64,000 nucleotides of DNA from Chitinophaga fulva (lineage in GTDB: Bacteria > Bacteroidota > Bacteroidia > Chitinophagales > Chitinophagaceae). A model generated the notes under the pieces. That model saw only the letters and a program-made list of their open reading frames with translations. It searched no databases and was not told the DNA's origin. Positions within the stretch are counted from its first letter, which is position 1, and every line of letters begins with the position of its first letter. Of the stretch, positions 18,140 through 26,658 are shown in pieces. The translations under genes and the position numbers were made by a program. The stretch covers positions 1,094,485 to 1,158,484 of the forward strand of contig NZ_JABBGC010000004.1 of the NCBI RefSeq assembly GCF_012927205.1, read 5' to 3'.

Positions 18140-18859
18140 TTACATTTTATTCCATTGTTTGAAACGGACGCTCTGTCGGCCGGACACGATGACGGATATG
18201 TCGCCCCGGATGGTCAGCTGTAGCCGGCCTCCGTCGATAGGAGTAATGTCGGTGATATAACGGGCATGGACCAACTGATTCCGGTTGGCCCGGAAAAAGC
18301 AGGTGGGATCAAGCCGTTCTTCCAGCTGATTCAGCGAGGTCTTGATCAATGCCTGCCTGCCGGCTGACCAGATGCGGGCGTAGTTGTTGACCGACTCCAC
18401 CAGGTAGATATCGTTTTGCCGCAGGAAAAAACACTGATCGCCATCTTTGATGAACAACTGTTTATCGGGCACTATGCTGCCGGACAATGCCGCCCGCTCC
18501 CGTACCTTGGTACGGTGTTTCTCCATGGCCTGTGCAAACCGCTCTGTACGAAAGGGTTTCAGCAGGTAATCCAGCGCATTGTTATCGAAAGCCTGAACGG
18601 CATAGGTGTCATAGGCCGTTGTAAAAATAACATCGGGCACGTCCGTGAGGCTGGCCAGCAGTTCGAAGCCACTGGCGCCGGGCATCTGCACGTCGAGAAA
18701 TAACAGGCCGGGCTGCACATCCCGGACCAGTTCAAGGGCCTCGGGCACATTACGTGCTTCTCCCGCCACCTCGTAATCGGTGTAGGGCTGCAACGCCCGT
18801 TTGATCTCTTCCCGGGCGGCACGCTCATCATCTATGATCACTACCTGTATCTTTTGCAT
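18140..18859 (-). CDS. LytTR-family response regulator
   Basis: Cytoplasmic transcription regulator of 239 aa. The receiver domain (1-120) has acidic residues Asp10 and Asp11, phospho-acceptor Asp56 in LLFLDVQMPG, and the later Lys in DYLLKPF. The C-terminal LytTR DNA-binding domain (about 140-239) includes FFLRQNDIYLVESVNNYARI and ends RQSVRFKQW. It begins 9 nt after the kinase gene and is followed 26 nt later by the S15 hydrolase. The arrangement fits a LytS/LytR-type pair that may control the hydrolase. The signal is unknown. Confidence 0.93.
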   Translation of the reverse strand: MQKIQVVIIDDERAAREEIKRALQPYTDYEVAGEARNVPEALELVRDVQPGLLFLDVQMPGASGFELLASLTDVPDVIFTTAYDTYAVQAFDNNALDYLLKPFRTERFAQAMEKHRTKVRERAALSGSIVPDKQLFIKDGDQCFFLRQNDIYLVESVNNYARIWSAGRQALIKTSLNQLEERLDPTCFFRANRNQLVHARYITDITPIDGGRLQLTIRGDISVIVSGRQSVRFKQWNKM

Positions 18860-18868
18860 ACTGTTTTT

Positions 18869-19924
18869 TTATGGCCGCTGCACAGCAGGAATGGAAACAA
18901 CGGATAGTACCTGTTCTTCCGGCAACGCTGTTATCTGGAAAGAGGCCCGTCCCTGAAACTGCAGCAGCAACCGCTCGCGCAGGTTACGGATGCCCAGTCC
19001 GCCGGAGGTGGATGATTGTAATACCCCCGGATTTTGTACGGACAAGAGGATATGGGCGCCTTGCTGCGTAACGTTGATCGCTACGCAGCCGCCTGCTATA
19101 CTATGTGCAATGCCGTGTTTGATCGCGTTTTCCACCATTGTCTGAATACTGAGGGGTGGAACGGAAATGCCTGTCAGTGCCGGGTCTACCCGGATGTCTA
19201 CCTGTAACCGGTCTTCAAAACGCAACTTCTCCAGTTCCAGGTAATCGCTGACCAGTTGCAGTTCTTCGGGTAGCGTCACCAGTTGGTCGGACCGTTTGTA
19301 CAGCGCATTGCGCAGCAGGTCGGAAAGGAGGTCTATCGCTCTGCGTGCCAGCGCCGGGTCTTCCAGCACCAGTGATTTGATATTGTTCAGAGAATTAAAA
19401 AAGAAATGAGGATTGAGTTGAGCGGTGAGATTGTCGAGCTGCATCTCCTTAGCCAGCAGCTGTAACCGTGCATTCTCGCGGGCAGCAGCATTTTGTTGCT
19501 GGGCATAATGATACAGGTGCCACGCCAGTACCCATACGGCCATGGTGCGGATCCCGGTCATAAATGGTACCTGGCTGTTGGTTTGCAGGTATTGGAAGAA
19601 GGGCTGCGCATGATAGCCCCACCAGTAGAAACGCAGTGTTACCGCGAGAGTGAAACAAATAGCCAGTATCACAATGGCGGGCATGATGCGCAGCATTAGC
19701 GGTTTGGGGCGTAACAGGTGCCAGCTATGTTGCAGCGCAAACCGGCGGTAGCCATGCGTCAGCAACAGGTTGACGCCGATGTCCGCTACAAAATTGAGCG
19801 CTGCAAAGGAGTAGCTAAAAGTCGGACTACGGACAAAAGCGTCCACCTCCCAGTAAAGGGCGGCGATCGTCCAGCCTGCCAGCTGGCATTGCCAGTACGG
19901 TGAAAGAGGTGTCTGCTTTTTCAT
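18869..19924 (-). CDS. LytS-type membrane sensor histidine kinase
   Basis: Inner-membrane kinase of about 351 aa. Several hydrophobic helices fill the first 150 residues (WQLAGWTIAALYWEV, LRIMPAIVILAICFTLAV, GIRTMAVWVLAWHLYHY). A coiled linker leads to the His_kinase (PF06580-type) domain with the phospho-acceptor His in QLNPHFFFNSLNNIK. The ATP-binding domain shows the N-box (IQTMVENAIKHG) and G-box (GGLGIRNLRERL). The ATG at 19924 (MKKQTPLSPYWQ) was preferred over one 60 nt upstream because the extra segment resembles nothing in the family. It partners with the LytTR regulator immediately downstream. Confidence 0.92.
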   Translation of the reverse strand: MKKQTPLSPYWQCQLAGWTIAALYWEVDAFVRSPTFSYSFAALNFVADIGVNLLLTHGYRRFALQHSWHLLRPKPLMLRIMPAIVILAICFTLAVTLRFYWWGYHAQPFFQYLQTNSQVPFMTGIRTMAVWVLAWHLYHYAQQQNAAARENARLQLLAKEMQLDNLTAQLNPHFFFNSLNNIKSLVLEDPALARRAIDLLSDLLRNALYKRSDQLVTLPEELQLVSDYLELEKLRFEDRLQVDIRVDPALTGISVPPLSIQTMVENAIKHGIAHSIAGGCVAINVTQQGAHILLSVQNPGVLQSSTSGGLGIRNLRERLLLQFQGRASFQITALPEEQVLSVVSIPAVQRP

Positions 19925-19999
19925 ACCAGACAAAGTAAACCGTTCCGCTGCACATAAAAAAAGTAAAGTACAGGAGCGCCGCAAAACGGGGATGAGCGC

Positions 20000-21199
20000 C
20001 TATGCCGCCAGCTGTTCCTGCGAAGTATTACCTGGTTTGGTGAAACACAGGTAATACTGGAAATACAGCAGTACCAACAGGCAGGGCAGCGCTTTCAACT
20101 GATAGTTCACTGCTACCTTGTTGATAAAAGAAGGCACGAGGTCAGTAGGGCAGAGGGAGGTGACGAACACCAGCAGTCCCAGCAGGATGACAGACAGCGG
20201 CTTTTCGGGCAGCATCATCAATCCGGCTACAGCGCCGGTTACAGCCATAATATAGGTAGGTGATTCGGTACTCTGATTGAACAATACCACCCAGAGGAGC
20301 AGGTAACCTGCAATGATCCAGTGGTAGTGCTGCGGCCTGTTTTTCCAGGCAAAATAGAGGGCGGACACGAGGCCGGACAAGCCCAGCGCGGTAACGGTCC
20401 TCCCGATAATGCCGCCGGGTTGTTGTGGCAGGTGCAGCATCGCGTATATCATTCCGCGCACGGAACCGTCTTCCAATATAACAGGACTGGTGATCAGCTT
20501 AAACCAATCGTGGTAAGCCTGTAGCAGCTCCGCCGGCGACATCACCACCAGTGGCAGCAGCGTGCCGATGATGCCAAACAGCGCACAGTAGCCGAGATAG
20601 ATGAGCTTCCGGTCGTAGAAAAGGAATACGAGTCCGGTAATGGCGCCATACCCTTTGATGAAAAAACAAATACAAGTGAACAGCGCGGCCAGCATAGGTT
20701 TGCTACGGTCCAGGTTAATCACCGTGAGTAGCATCAGCGCTGCCATAATGGGGTTCGTCTGTGAGGACTGAATGGCGTTCAACAGCTCTAATATCAGCAA
20801 CCAGCTGATGATATAGCGCTTGTTGGCAGCAACCGGCAACTGACGCAGGGCGTACAGAAAAAGACCGGCGCTGCCCATCAGCCAGATAAAAAGCCCCAAC
20901 GTGACCGGTAAAATGGCCAGTGGTGCAAACAGGATAGGGAAAGTAGGGTGGTATAAAAAGTAATCAAAATAAGTATCGGGATAAAGTTGATACAACGGCA
21001 TATGATGCAGCATATGGTCCCATGAGCTGCGGAAAATAATAAAATTGTTATATCGCTGCGTAGCCAGTGACTGAATAAACAGCACCAGCGTACCGATGAA
21101 ATACAGTACTGTAACTGTCAGCGGGCGTTGGAACCACGATGGCAGGCGATTGTTGACAATCAGCGAAAATACAGGCGTAGGTAAATGTTGCTTTGGCAC
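20000..21199 (-). CDS. GT87/DUF2029-like polyprenol-phosphate-dependent mannosyltransferase homologue
   Basis: Polytopic inner-membrane protein of 399 aa with about nine to ten hydrophobic segments. Near the N-terminus, a periplasmic loop after the first helix contains YLYHPTFPILFAPLAILP-like sequence. The sequence LYPDTYFDYFLYHPTFP is typical of the DUF2029/GT87 group, where a conserved Asp and a Y-P-P or HPTFP segment sit in the first outer loop. Such enzymes transfer sugars from a lipid-linked donor in envelope glycan synthesis. It precedes the kinase gene by 75 nt on the same strand, but a functional link is not shown. The exact substrate is unknown. Confidence 0.68.
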   Translation of the reverse strand: MPKQHLPTPVFSLIVNNRLPSWFQRPLTVTVLYFIGTLVLFIQSLATQRYNNFIIFRSSWDHMLHHMPLYQLYPDTYFDYFLYHPTFPILFAPLAILPVTLGLFIWLMGSAGLFLYALRQLPVAANKRYIISWLLILELLNAIQSSQTNPIMAALMLLTVINLDRSKPMLAALFTCICFFIKGYGAITGLVFLFYDRKLIYLGYCALFGIIGTLLPLVVMSPAELLQAYHDWFKLITSPVILEDGSVRGMIYAMLHLPQQPGGIIGRTVTALGLSGLVSALYFAWKNRPQHYHWIIAGYLLLWVVLFNQSTESPTYIMAVTGAVAGLMMLPEKPLSVILLGLLVFVTSLCPTDLVPSFINKVAVNYQLKALPCLLVLLYFQYYLCFTKPGNTSQEQLAA

Positions 21200-21390
21200 A
21201 ATTAATCAATTAACTCTCTTCTAACATAAACGCGGGTATTGATTATTCCCTCCATCGACGGACTGAAAAAATATCACATTGTTTTTAATTCTATTTAAAA
21301 ATGACGGAGTTACAGTGTCGCTTGATAAAAATAATTGATAACATTAAATTAAAATAACCCCGAAAACGGATTGCTTTACTTTGCAGGGCA

Positions 21391-21981
21391 ATGTCAAAAA
21401 AGCAGTTGCTCATGCAAACCCGTGAAGATTTCGAGTTGCTCCACCAGATCAAGGCTGGCGATAAAAAGGCTTTTGAAACCTGTTTCAATAAGCACTGGCA
21501 GCTATTGTACGCATTGGCAGAACGCATACTCAAATCAGATGATGACGCCAAAGACGTGGTGCAAATGGTATACATCTCCCTGTGGGGAAGAAGGGAACAA
21601 CTGGAGATCACCGGTTCCCTCCAGCATTACCTGTTGCAGGCGGTACGGTACCAGTCACTGAAACGGCTGAAGGAAATACTCGACAAACCCGAACACCTGG
21701 ACCGGGTACACGAACATTATCTGCCGGTGCTGAACAGTATCTGGCATAAACTACACGAATCCGATCTCTTTAATGAGATTGAATCCCAGCTGGAAACACT
21801 GCCTCCCCGGACCCGGGAAATGTTTCTGCTGAGCCGCCGCCAACAAATGTCCATCGCAGAAATAGCCCAACGGATGGGCGTATCGGAAAAAACCGTCCGC
21901 AATCAGCTGCACATCGCACTTAAAACACTCCGCCACCACATTGCTGTTGCCCTTATTTTTGCTGACCTCTTTGTTTGTTAA
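21391..21981 (+). CDS. RNA polymerase ECF sigma-70 factor, first gene of the fasciclin/TonB cluster
   Basis: Sigma factor of 196 aa. Region 2 (AFETCFNKHWQLLYALAERILKSDDDAKDVVQMVYISLW) and region 4 (LPPRTREMFLLSRRQQMSIAEIAQRMGVSEKTVRNQLHIALK) are clear, and the C-terminus is a hydrophobic tail (HHIAVALIFADLFVC), common in Bacteroidota sigma factors of this type. It heads a same-strand run of ten genes ending at 38381, with FecR 111 nt downstream. By analogy to other surface-signalling modules it should activate that run. An alternative start 21 nt downstream is possible. Confidence 0.93.
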   Translation: MSKKQLLMQTREDFELLHQIKAGDKKAFETCFNKHWQLLYALAERILKSDDDAKDVVQMVYISLWGRREQLEITGSLQHYLLQAVRYQSLKRLKEILDKPEHLDRVHEHYLPVLNSIWHKLHESDLFNEIESQLETLPPRTREMFLLSRRQQMSIAEIAQRMGVSEKTVRNQLHIALKTLRHHIAVALIFADLFVC

Positions 21982-22092
21982 TAATTCCTTAACCTGACCA
22001 CACGGGACAATGCCTCCTTTTCCGGGAACATATAGATAGAGACGAACAGTTTTTTTTACCCGAAGGCATGGAACGCCTGATATACGGTCAAT

Positions 22093-23058
22093 ATGAATGT
22101 AGCACAACTAAAACGAATCATCAACAGGTACCTGGCAGGAAATGCCTCGGGTAAGGAAACTGCGCTGATAGAAACGTGGTATGAAACAGCGTTGGACGAA
22201 GCCCGGCAAACGCCCGCCAGCCCACAAAGCGAAGCTCACCGGCAGGAAGTGCTGGAACGCCTGCGCCTTGAAATGAATGAGGGACCAACGGGAAAGGTTA
22301 TACGTTTTTCAAAAATGCGCAGTATCGCCGCAGCCTGCATCGTACTACTCGGCGGCGCTTCCCTCGCCTGGAAATACCAGTATGATATCCTCGATGCTAT
22401 AGACCCGGTGCCGCTGGAAACAGTGACGGCACGTGCCTTTCAGGTGAAGCAGGTGGTACTGCCCGATAGTACTGTGGTGGTGCTCAACGCCGGCAGCGAA
22501 ATCAGCTATCCCCGCCATTTCCGTGGAAAAAAGCGACAGGTGCGCCTCAACGGGGAAGCGTTCTTTGATGTCACACACAACCCTTCCGCCGCTTTTACCA
22601 TTACAGCGCCGCACCTGCAGGTACAGGTACTGGGCACCTCTTTTGTCATGACCGACAGCAGCCATATACAGGCAGCCAGGGTAAGCGTGAAAACCGGACG
22701 TGTGGCGGTTTCTGCGGAAACGAAAGGTTTCCCCGTTACACAACTGACGGCCAACCAGGAACTGTTTTATGATGAAGCCGGCGGCGTAGTGAACATCAAC
22801 CGTCATCATGAAGTAGACCTTGGTTGGACCAGCAAGCAGCTGGTTTTTAACAACGCCTCCTTAGCAGAAGTCTTCCGCGAAATCGAAAACCTGTTCAATG
22901 TGAAAATACAAGTCAGCGATACCAGCATCCGTGAGTTGAAATTTACCGGCGCCTTCGATGCCGGTGATCCTTTACCGGACATGCTGAAAGTGATCGCTTT
23001 GTCTTACCGGCTGACCATCCAAAAACATAAAGACGGAACAATAAACATCAGCAACTAA
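22093..23058 (+). CDS. FecR-family anti-sigma factor
   Basis: Membrane anti-sigma regulator of 321 aa for the sigma factor encoded upstream. The cytoplasmic N-terminus (KRIINRYLAGNASGKETALIETWYE) resembles the family. One membrane helix lies at about residues 77-95 (SIAAACIVLLGGASLAWKY). The periplasmic FecR domain (VVLPDSTVVVLNAGSEISYP, GEAFFDV, VLGTSFVM) is followed by a DUF4974-like tail (LVFNNASLAEVFREIENLF...). The downstream receptor begins 89 nt later and carries the STN domain needed to touch this protein. A perfect hairpin lies in that gap. Confidence 0.93.
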   Translation: MNVAQLKRIINRYLAGNASGKETALIETWYETALDEARQTPASPQSEAHRQEVLERLRLEMNEGPTGKVIRFSKMRSIAAACIVLLGGASLAWKYQYDILDAIDPVPLETVTARAFQVKQVVLPDSTVVVLNAGSEISYPRHFRGKKRQVRLNGEAFFDVTHNPSAAFTITAPHLQVQVLGTSFVMTDSSHIQAARVSVKTGRVAVSAETKGFPVTQLTANQELFYDEAGGVVNINRHHEVDLGWTSKQLVFNNASLAEVFREIENLFNVKIQVSDTSIRELKFTGAFDAGDPLPDMLKVIALSYRLTIQKHKDGTINISN

Positions 23059-23090
23059 CAGCTAAAACTAAAACACTAAAACCTGTTTAC

Positions 23091-23110
23091 ACCACCGCGC
23101 AAGCGGTGGT
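23091..23110 (+). other. Hairpin with GCAA tetraloop in the fecR-receptor gap
   Basis: ACCACCGC (23091-23098) and GCGGTGGT (23103-23110) are perfect complements around GCAA, a GNRA tetraloop. The hairpin sits 37 nt before the receptor ATG and would be in its mRNA leader. Unlike the hairpins of the two SusC loci, no T-run directly adjoins it on either strand. Confidence 0.6.
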
Positions 23111-23147
23111 AATGGGGGATCTTTTTTCAAAAAAACAATCAAAACGA

Positions 23148-26100
23148 ATGAAGGAAAAAATTTTACCGGGATTAAAACGGACAGGGTGGAGATGGGTGTG
23201 CAGCCTGGCGCTGGTGTTGTGTTTCCTGACAACAGCGGTCGCCCAGGACAACGCGCTGGCCAAAAAGATCAGTGTCAGCTTTAAAAACGAAGGACTGGTC
23301 CGCTGCCTCGAAATGGTGCAGCAGCGCGGCGGCGTCACTTTCTTTTACAATCCGGCAGAAGTGAATGCCACCGGGAAAAAATACAACACCGGCTTCGATA
23401 ACAAAAGCATACAGGAAGTGGTGATGTACCTGTTACAAGGCACTGGCCTGGAGTTTGAAATGGCCGACAACAAAAAAATCGTCATCCGTAAAGCGCAGCC
23501 CAAAACGGAAACGCCCCGTAAATGGCGTACCGTGAGCGGCGTTGTCAGAGATGCTAAAAAGAACATGCCGATCGGTGGTGCAGAGATACTGGTGCAGAGC
23601 AACGGTAATCATCTCACCGCCGATGCCGGCGGCCGCTTCACCTTGGAAGTAAAAGATACCGTTGATGTACTAGTGGTTTATTTCGTGGGCTATGCTACCA
23701 AAATGGTGAAAGTAGGCGCCAGCAAAGCGCTGGACATCCATATCCAGGCCGATAGCAAAACGCTCGGCGGCGTAACGGTGGAAGCCCGTCGCCGTACCAA
23801 TACGGAAGCCTCGCTGCTCAACGATCGTAAAAATGCGGCCGTGATATCCGACGGTATCTCTGCCCAGAATATTGAAAGAACGGCCAGCATCACCACCACA
23901 CAGGCATTGCAGCGTGTGTCCGGTGTAACGATCACAGATGATAAATACGTGGCTATCCGCGGCCTCGGCGACCGTAGCGTGATCGGTCAGCTCAACGGCG
24001 TACGCCTCGCCTCCTCCGATCCTGACCGTAGCGCTATCCCGCTCGACCTGGTGCCTTCCAGCCTGCTGGACAATATCACCGTGTATAAAAGCAGCACGCC
24101 TGATAAACCAGCAGACGCTTCTGCCGGTATCGTGGAACTGAAAACCAAATCCATCCCCGACCGCGAAACGTTCAATATCACGATACAGAGTGGTTTCAAC
24201 ACACAGGTAGGCCTCGGCGGAAAAGTGAACAGTTTCTATAACAGCGAAAGCGGTTTCCTCGGCGAAAAAATAAAAAGCAAAGGACTGAGCAATGAATTCC
24301 AGGCCCTCGCCAAACAATACCCTAACGGTCTTCGCGAGATACAGGACAAAATTGCGTTTAGCCGTAATGATCCTGCTATGCAGGCCGAAGCTGCCCGGAT
24401 CAACCGTATCATGCATCAGTTTGACCCGGTGCTGACCACCCAATATAAATCTGCGCCGCTCAATCAGCTGTACGCATTGACCTACGGCAATAACTTCAAA
24501 GTATTTAAAAAACACCAGGTAGGTATCATTGCCGGCGCCAACTATTACAGCCGCGTAACAGACACCTACGGCGGAGAGCTCAACCAGTGGAGCATCTACC
24601 AGGGTGTGCTTACCGGTAGCAACGATGTATACAGCCCGCGGATCATTCCCAACTACATCACCCCTAACAATATTCACCTGGGAAAATACCTGACGTATAA
24701 AGAAAACACCGGTGTTCAAACCCTGAACTACGGCTTTCTGGGCGGACTGGCTTATCGCTTTAATCCGCAGCACGAAATCAGTATGCAGTACCTGGGTAGC
24801 CGTGGCGCAGAAACGAAAGCGACCAATCTCTTTGGCGCTTATGAATACACGGGTTTGCCAGGCACTGTCTCCAATATTATTTACTCCCTCAAACAGAGCT
24901 ACCGTACGCTCAATACATTTAACCTGCAAGGTGAACACAAATTCCTGAAAGGAGAGTACAGCCCGCGGTTGAGCTATAACCTGGCTACCTCTTCTTCCAG
25001 CCAGGATGATCCTGATTACCGTTTTGTGAATCTTGCTGACTACAAACCCGTTGGTGGTGGCGCTTATCAGAAGCCTACGCAGACACCAGGCGGTTCTTTT
25101 GAATATGCTTATTCCCCGGACCTATACTCCCTGGTATCCGGATATGTAAATGGTTACGGCCCTTACGGCATCATCCAGGCCGATCCTAATGGCCGCCGTT
25201 TCCGCAAGCTGCACGAAACAAACTATAACTATAAGGCGGATCTCACCATCCCTTTTAAAGTGGCTGGATTAAGGCAGGAATTTAAAACAGGTGTCAACTA
25301 CCTGCACCGCAAGCGCGAATTCACAGAGAACGTATTGTTCCTGCCCGGCTCCAATTACTCTGCCAACAAGGCATTGCCGTTATACGAAGTAAATGGTGAC
25401 CTTAACCGCCTTGTGGGTTATGACCGTATTGGTGTTCGTCCGCCTTCTGCTTACAATCCGGAAGGGCAGCCTGTCACCGGTGGTTTTCTGTACAATATCC
25501 AGAAGTCTCCCAACAACTATAAAGGGTTCTATGAAACCCGTGCCTTCTACGGTATGCTGGACCTGCACCTTACCGATAACCTGCGCCTCACGGGTGGCGT
25601 GCGTTTCGAGCTGACCGATATCCAGGCGGCAGTGGATACGTCCGGTGTATTCCTTGATCCGTCTATCAGCACGCCCGACAAAGATGGCAATAAAGTGAAC
25701 CTGGTGTATACCGAACCTAACTCCATTTACAAAACAGATTACAAGCCTTACTACTCTGCTAACCTTACCTATACACTGAATAAGAAAATGAATTTCCGCC
25801 TGGGCTACAGCAATTCCCTGGCGCGCCCCGAACTACGGGAACTGACCAACGTTTTTGATTTCGATCCGTTCCAGTTCGCGCTGGTAGTGGGTAATCCGAA
25901 ACTGAAAAACCAGTTGACCACCAACTACGATTTCCGCTGGGAATGGTTCCCTTCCGCCGGAGAGGTGCTGTCTGCTTCTGTTTTTTATAAAGAGATCGAT
26001 AACCAGCTGACGAAAGTATATAAACAACAGACTTCCGGTCTGGATGCACGCTTCCCTGAGTTTCCTGCCATTGAGTTCCAGAACGATCCCAACAGAGGAC

Positions 26101-26627
26101 GTGTATACGGAATAGAGCTGGAAGCCGTAAAGAATTTAGGCACCCTGGTGCCGGCGCTCAACCACTTTAACCTGGGCGCCAACCTTTTGCTCGCGCAAAG
26201 CGAAATCAAAAAGACCGCGGAAAGGATGCAGGCCTCCCAGGCACTGGACCGCCGCGCTCCGTCCAACAGTCCGTTGTTTGAGCAGGCCCCGTATTCCATC
26301 AACGTGTTCCTCAACTATTTCAACAGCAAGCTGGGCACTGATATGACCGCCACCTTCAATATGGTGGGAGAGCGGTTGATACAGGTGAACCTCGATGGTA
26401 CGCCTGATCTGTATACCCGTCCCAATCCGGTACTGGACTTCGTGTTGAGCCAGCGTATCTATAAACGCCTGATGTTTAAAGGGTATGCCAAAAACATTCT
26501 CGACCGGCCATTGCAGGAAGTGTATGCGAATCCAAACACCGGCGGGAAGTACTACGGAAAAGAGTATATCCGCCGCAGTTATAAACGCGGTACCGAGATC
26601 ATGCTGGGACTGAGCTACACCTTGTAA
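23148..26627 (+). CDS. TonB-dependent outer-membrane receptor with STN domain (not SusC type)
   Basis: Outer-membrane receptor of 1159 aa. A signal peptide ends near FLTTAVAQ. The STN domain follows (about 35-110, KKISVSFKNEGLVRCLEM...), then a CarboxypepD_reg-like domain (about 128-205), then a plug reading RVSGVTITDDKYVAIRGLGD, then the barrel, which ends in a short terminal strand (MLGLSYTL). The SusC signature and a SusD partner are both missing. The STN domain makes it the likely signal-giving receptor for the FecR/sigma pair upstream. The start at 23148 (MKEKILPG) begins the signal peptide. An in-frame start 42 nt upstream lies against the hairpin at 23091-23110 and is less likely. Its ligand is unknown. 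Confidence 0.92.
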   Translation: MKEKILPGLKRTGWRWVCSLALVLCFLTTAVAQDNALAKKISVSFKNEGLVRCLEMVQQRGGVTFFYNPAEVNATGKKYNTGFDNKSIQEVVMYLLQGTGLEFEMADNKKIVIRKAQPKTETPRKWRTVSGVVRDAKKNMPIGGAEILVQSNGNHLTADAGGRFTLEVKDTVDVLVVYFVGYATKMVKVGASKALDIHIQADSKTLGGVTVEARRRTNTEASLLNDRKNAAVISDGISAQNIERTASITTTQALQRVSGVTITDDKYVAIRGLGDRSVIGQLNGVRLASSDPDRSAIPLDLVPSSLLDNITVYKSSTPDKPADASAGIVELKTKSIPDRETFNITIQSGFNTQVGLGGKVNSFYNSESGFLGEKIKSKGLSNEFQALAKQYPNGLREIQDKIAFSRNDPAMQAEAARINRIMHQFDPVLTTQYKSAPLNQLYALTYGNNFKVFKKHQVGIIAGANYYSRVTDTYGGELNQWSIYQGVLTGSNDVYSPRIIPNYITPNNIHLGKYLTYKENTGVQTLNYGFLGGLAYRFNPQHEISMQYLGSRGAETKATNLFGAYEYTGLPGTVSNIIYSLKQSYRTLNTFNLQGEHKFLKGEYSPRLSYNLATSSSSQDDPDYRFVNLADYKPVGGGAYQKPTQTPGGSFEYAYSPDLYSLVSGYVNGYGPYGIIQADPNGRRFRKLHETNYNYKADLTIPFKVAGLRQEFKTGVNYLHRKREFTENVLFLPGSNYSANKALPLYEVNGDLNRLVGYDRIGVRPPSAYNPEGQPVTGGFLYNIQKSPNNYKGFYETRAFYGMLDLHLTDNLRLTGGVRFELTDIQAAVDTSGVFLDPSISTPDKDGNKVNLVYTEPNSIYKTDYKPYYSANLTYTLNKKMNFRLGYSNSLARPELRELTNVFDFDPFQFALVVGNPKLKNQLTTNYDFRWEWFPSAGEVLSASVFYKEIDNQLTKVYKQQTSGLDARFPEFPAIEFQNDPNRGRVYGIELEAVKNLGTLVPALNHFNLGANLLLAQSEIKKTAERMQASQALDRRAPSNSPLFEQAPYSINVFLNYFNSKLGTDMTATFNMVGERLIQVNLDGTPDLYTRPNPVLDFVLSQRIYKRLMFKGYAKNILDRPLQEVYANPNTGGKYYGKEYIRRSYKRGTEIMLGLSYTL

Positions 26628-26658
26628 ATACTAACTGAAACAAGCTAATCTGAATACA

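Noticed and set aside
23670..24938. Long minus-strand reading frame of 422 codons inside the TonB receptor gene
   Set aside because: It lies antisense to a receptor with clear STN, plug and barrel features. Its translation has no recognisable motif, and such frames are common opposite GC-balanced genes.
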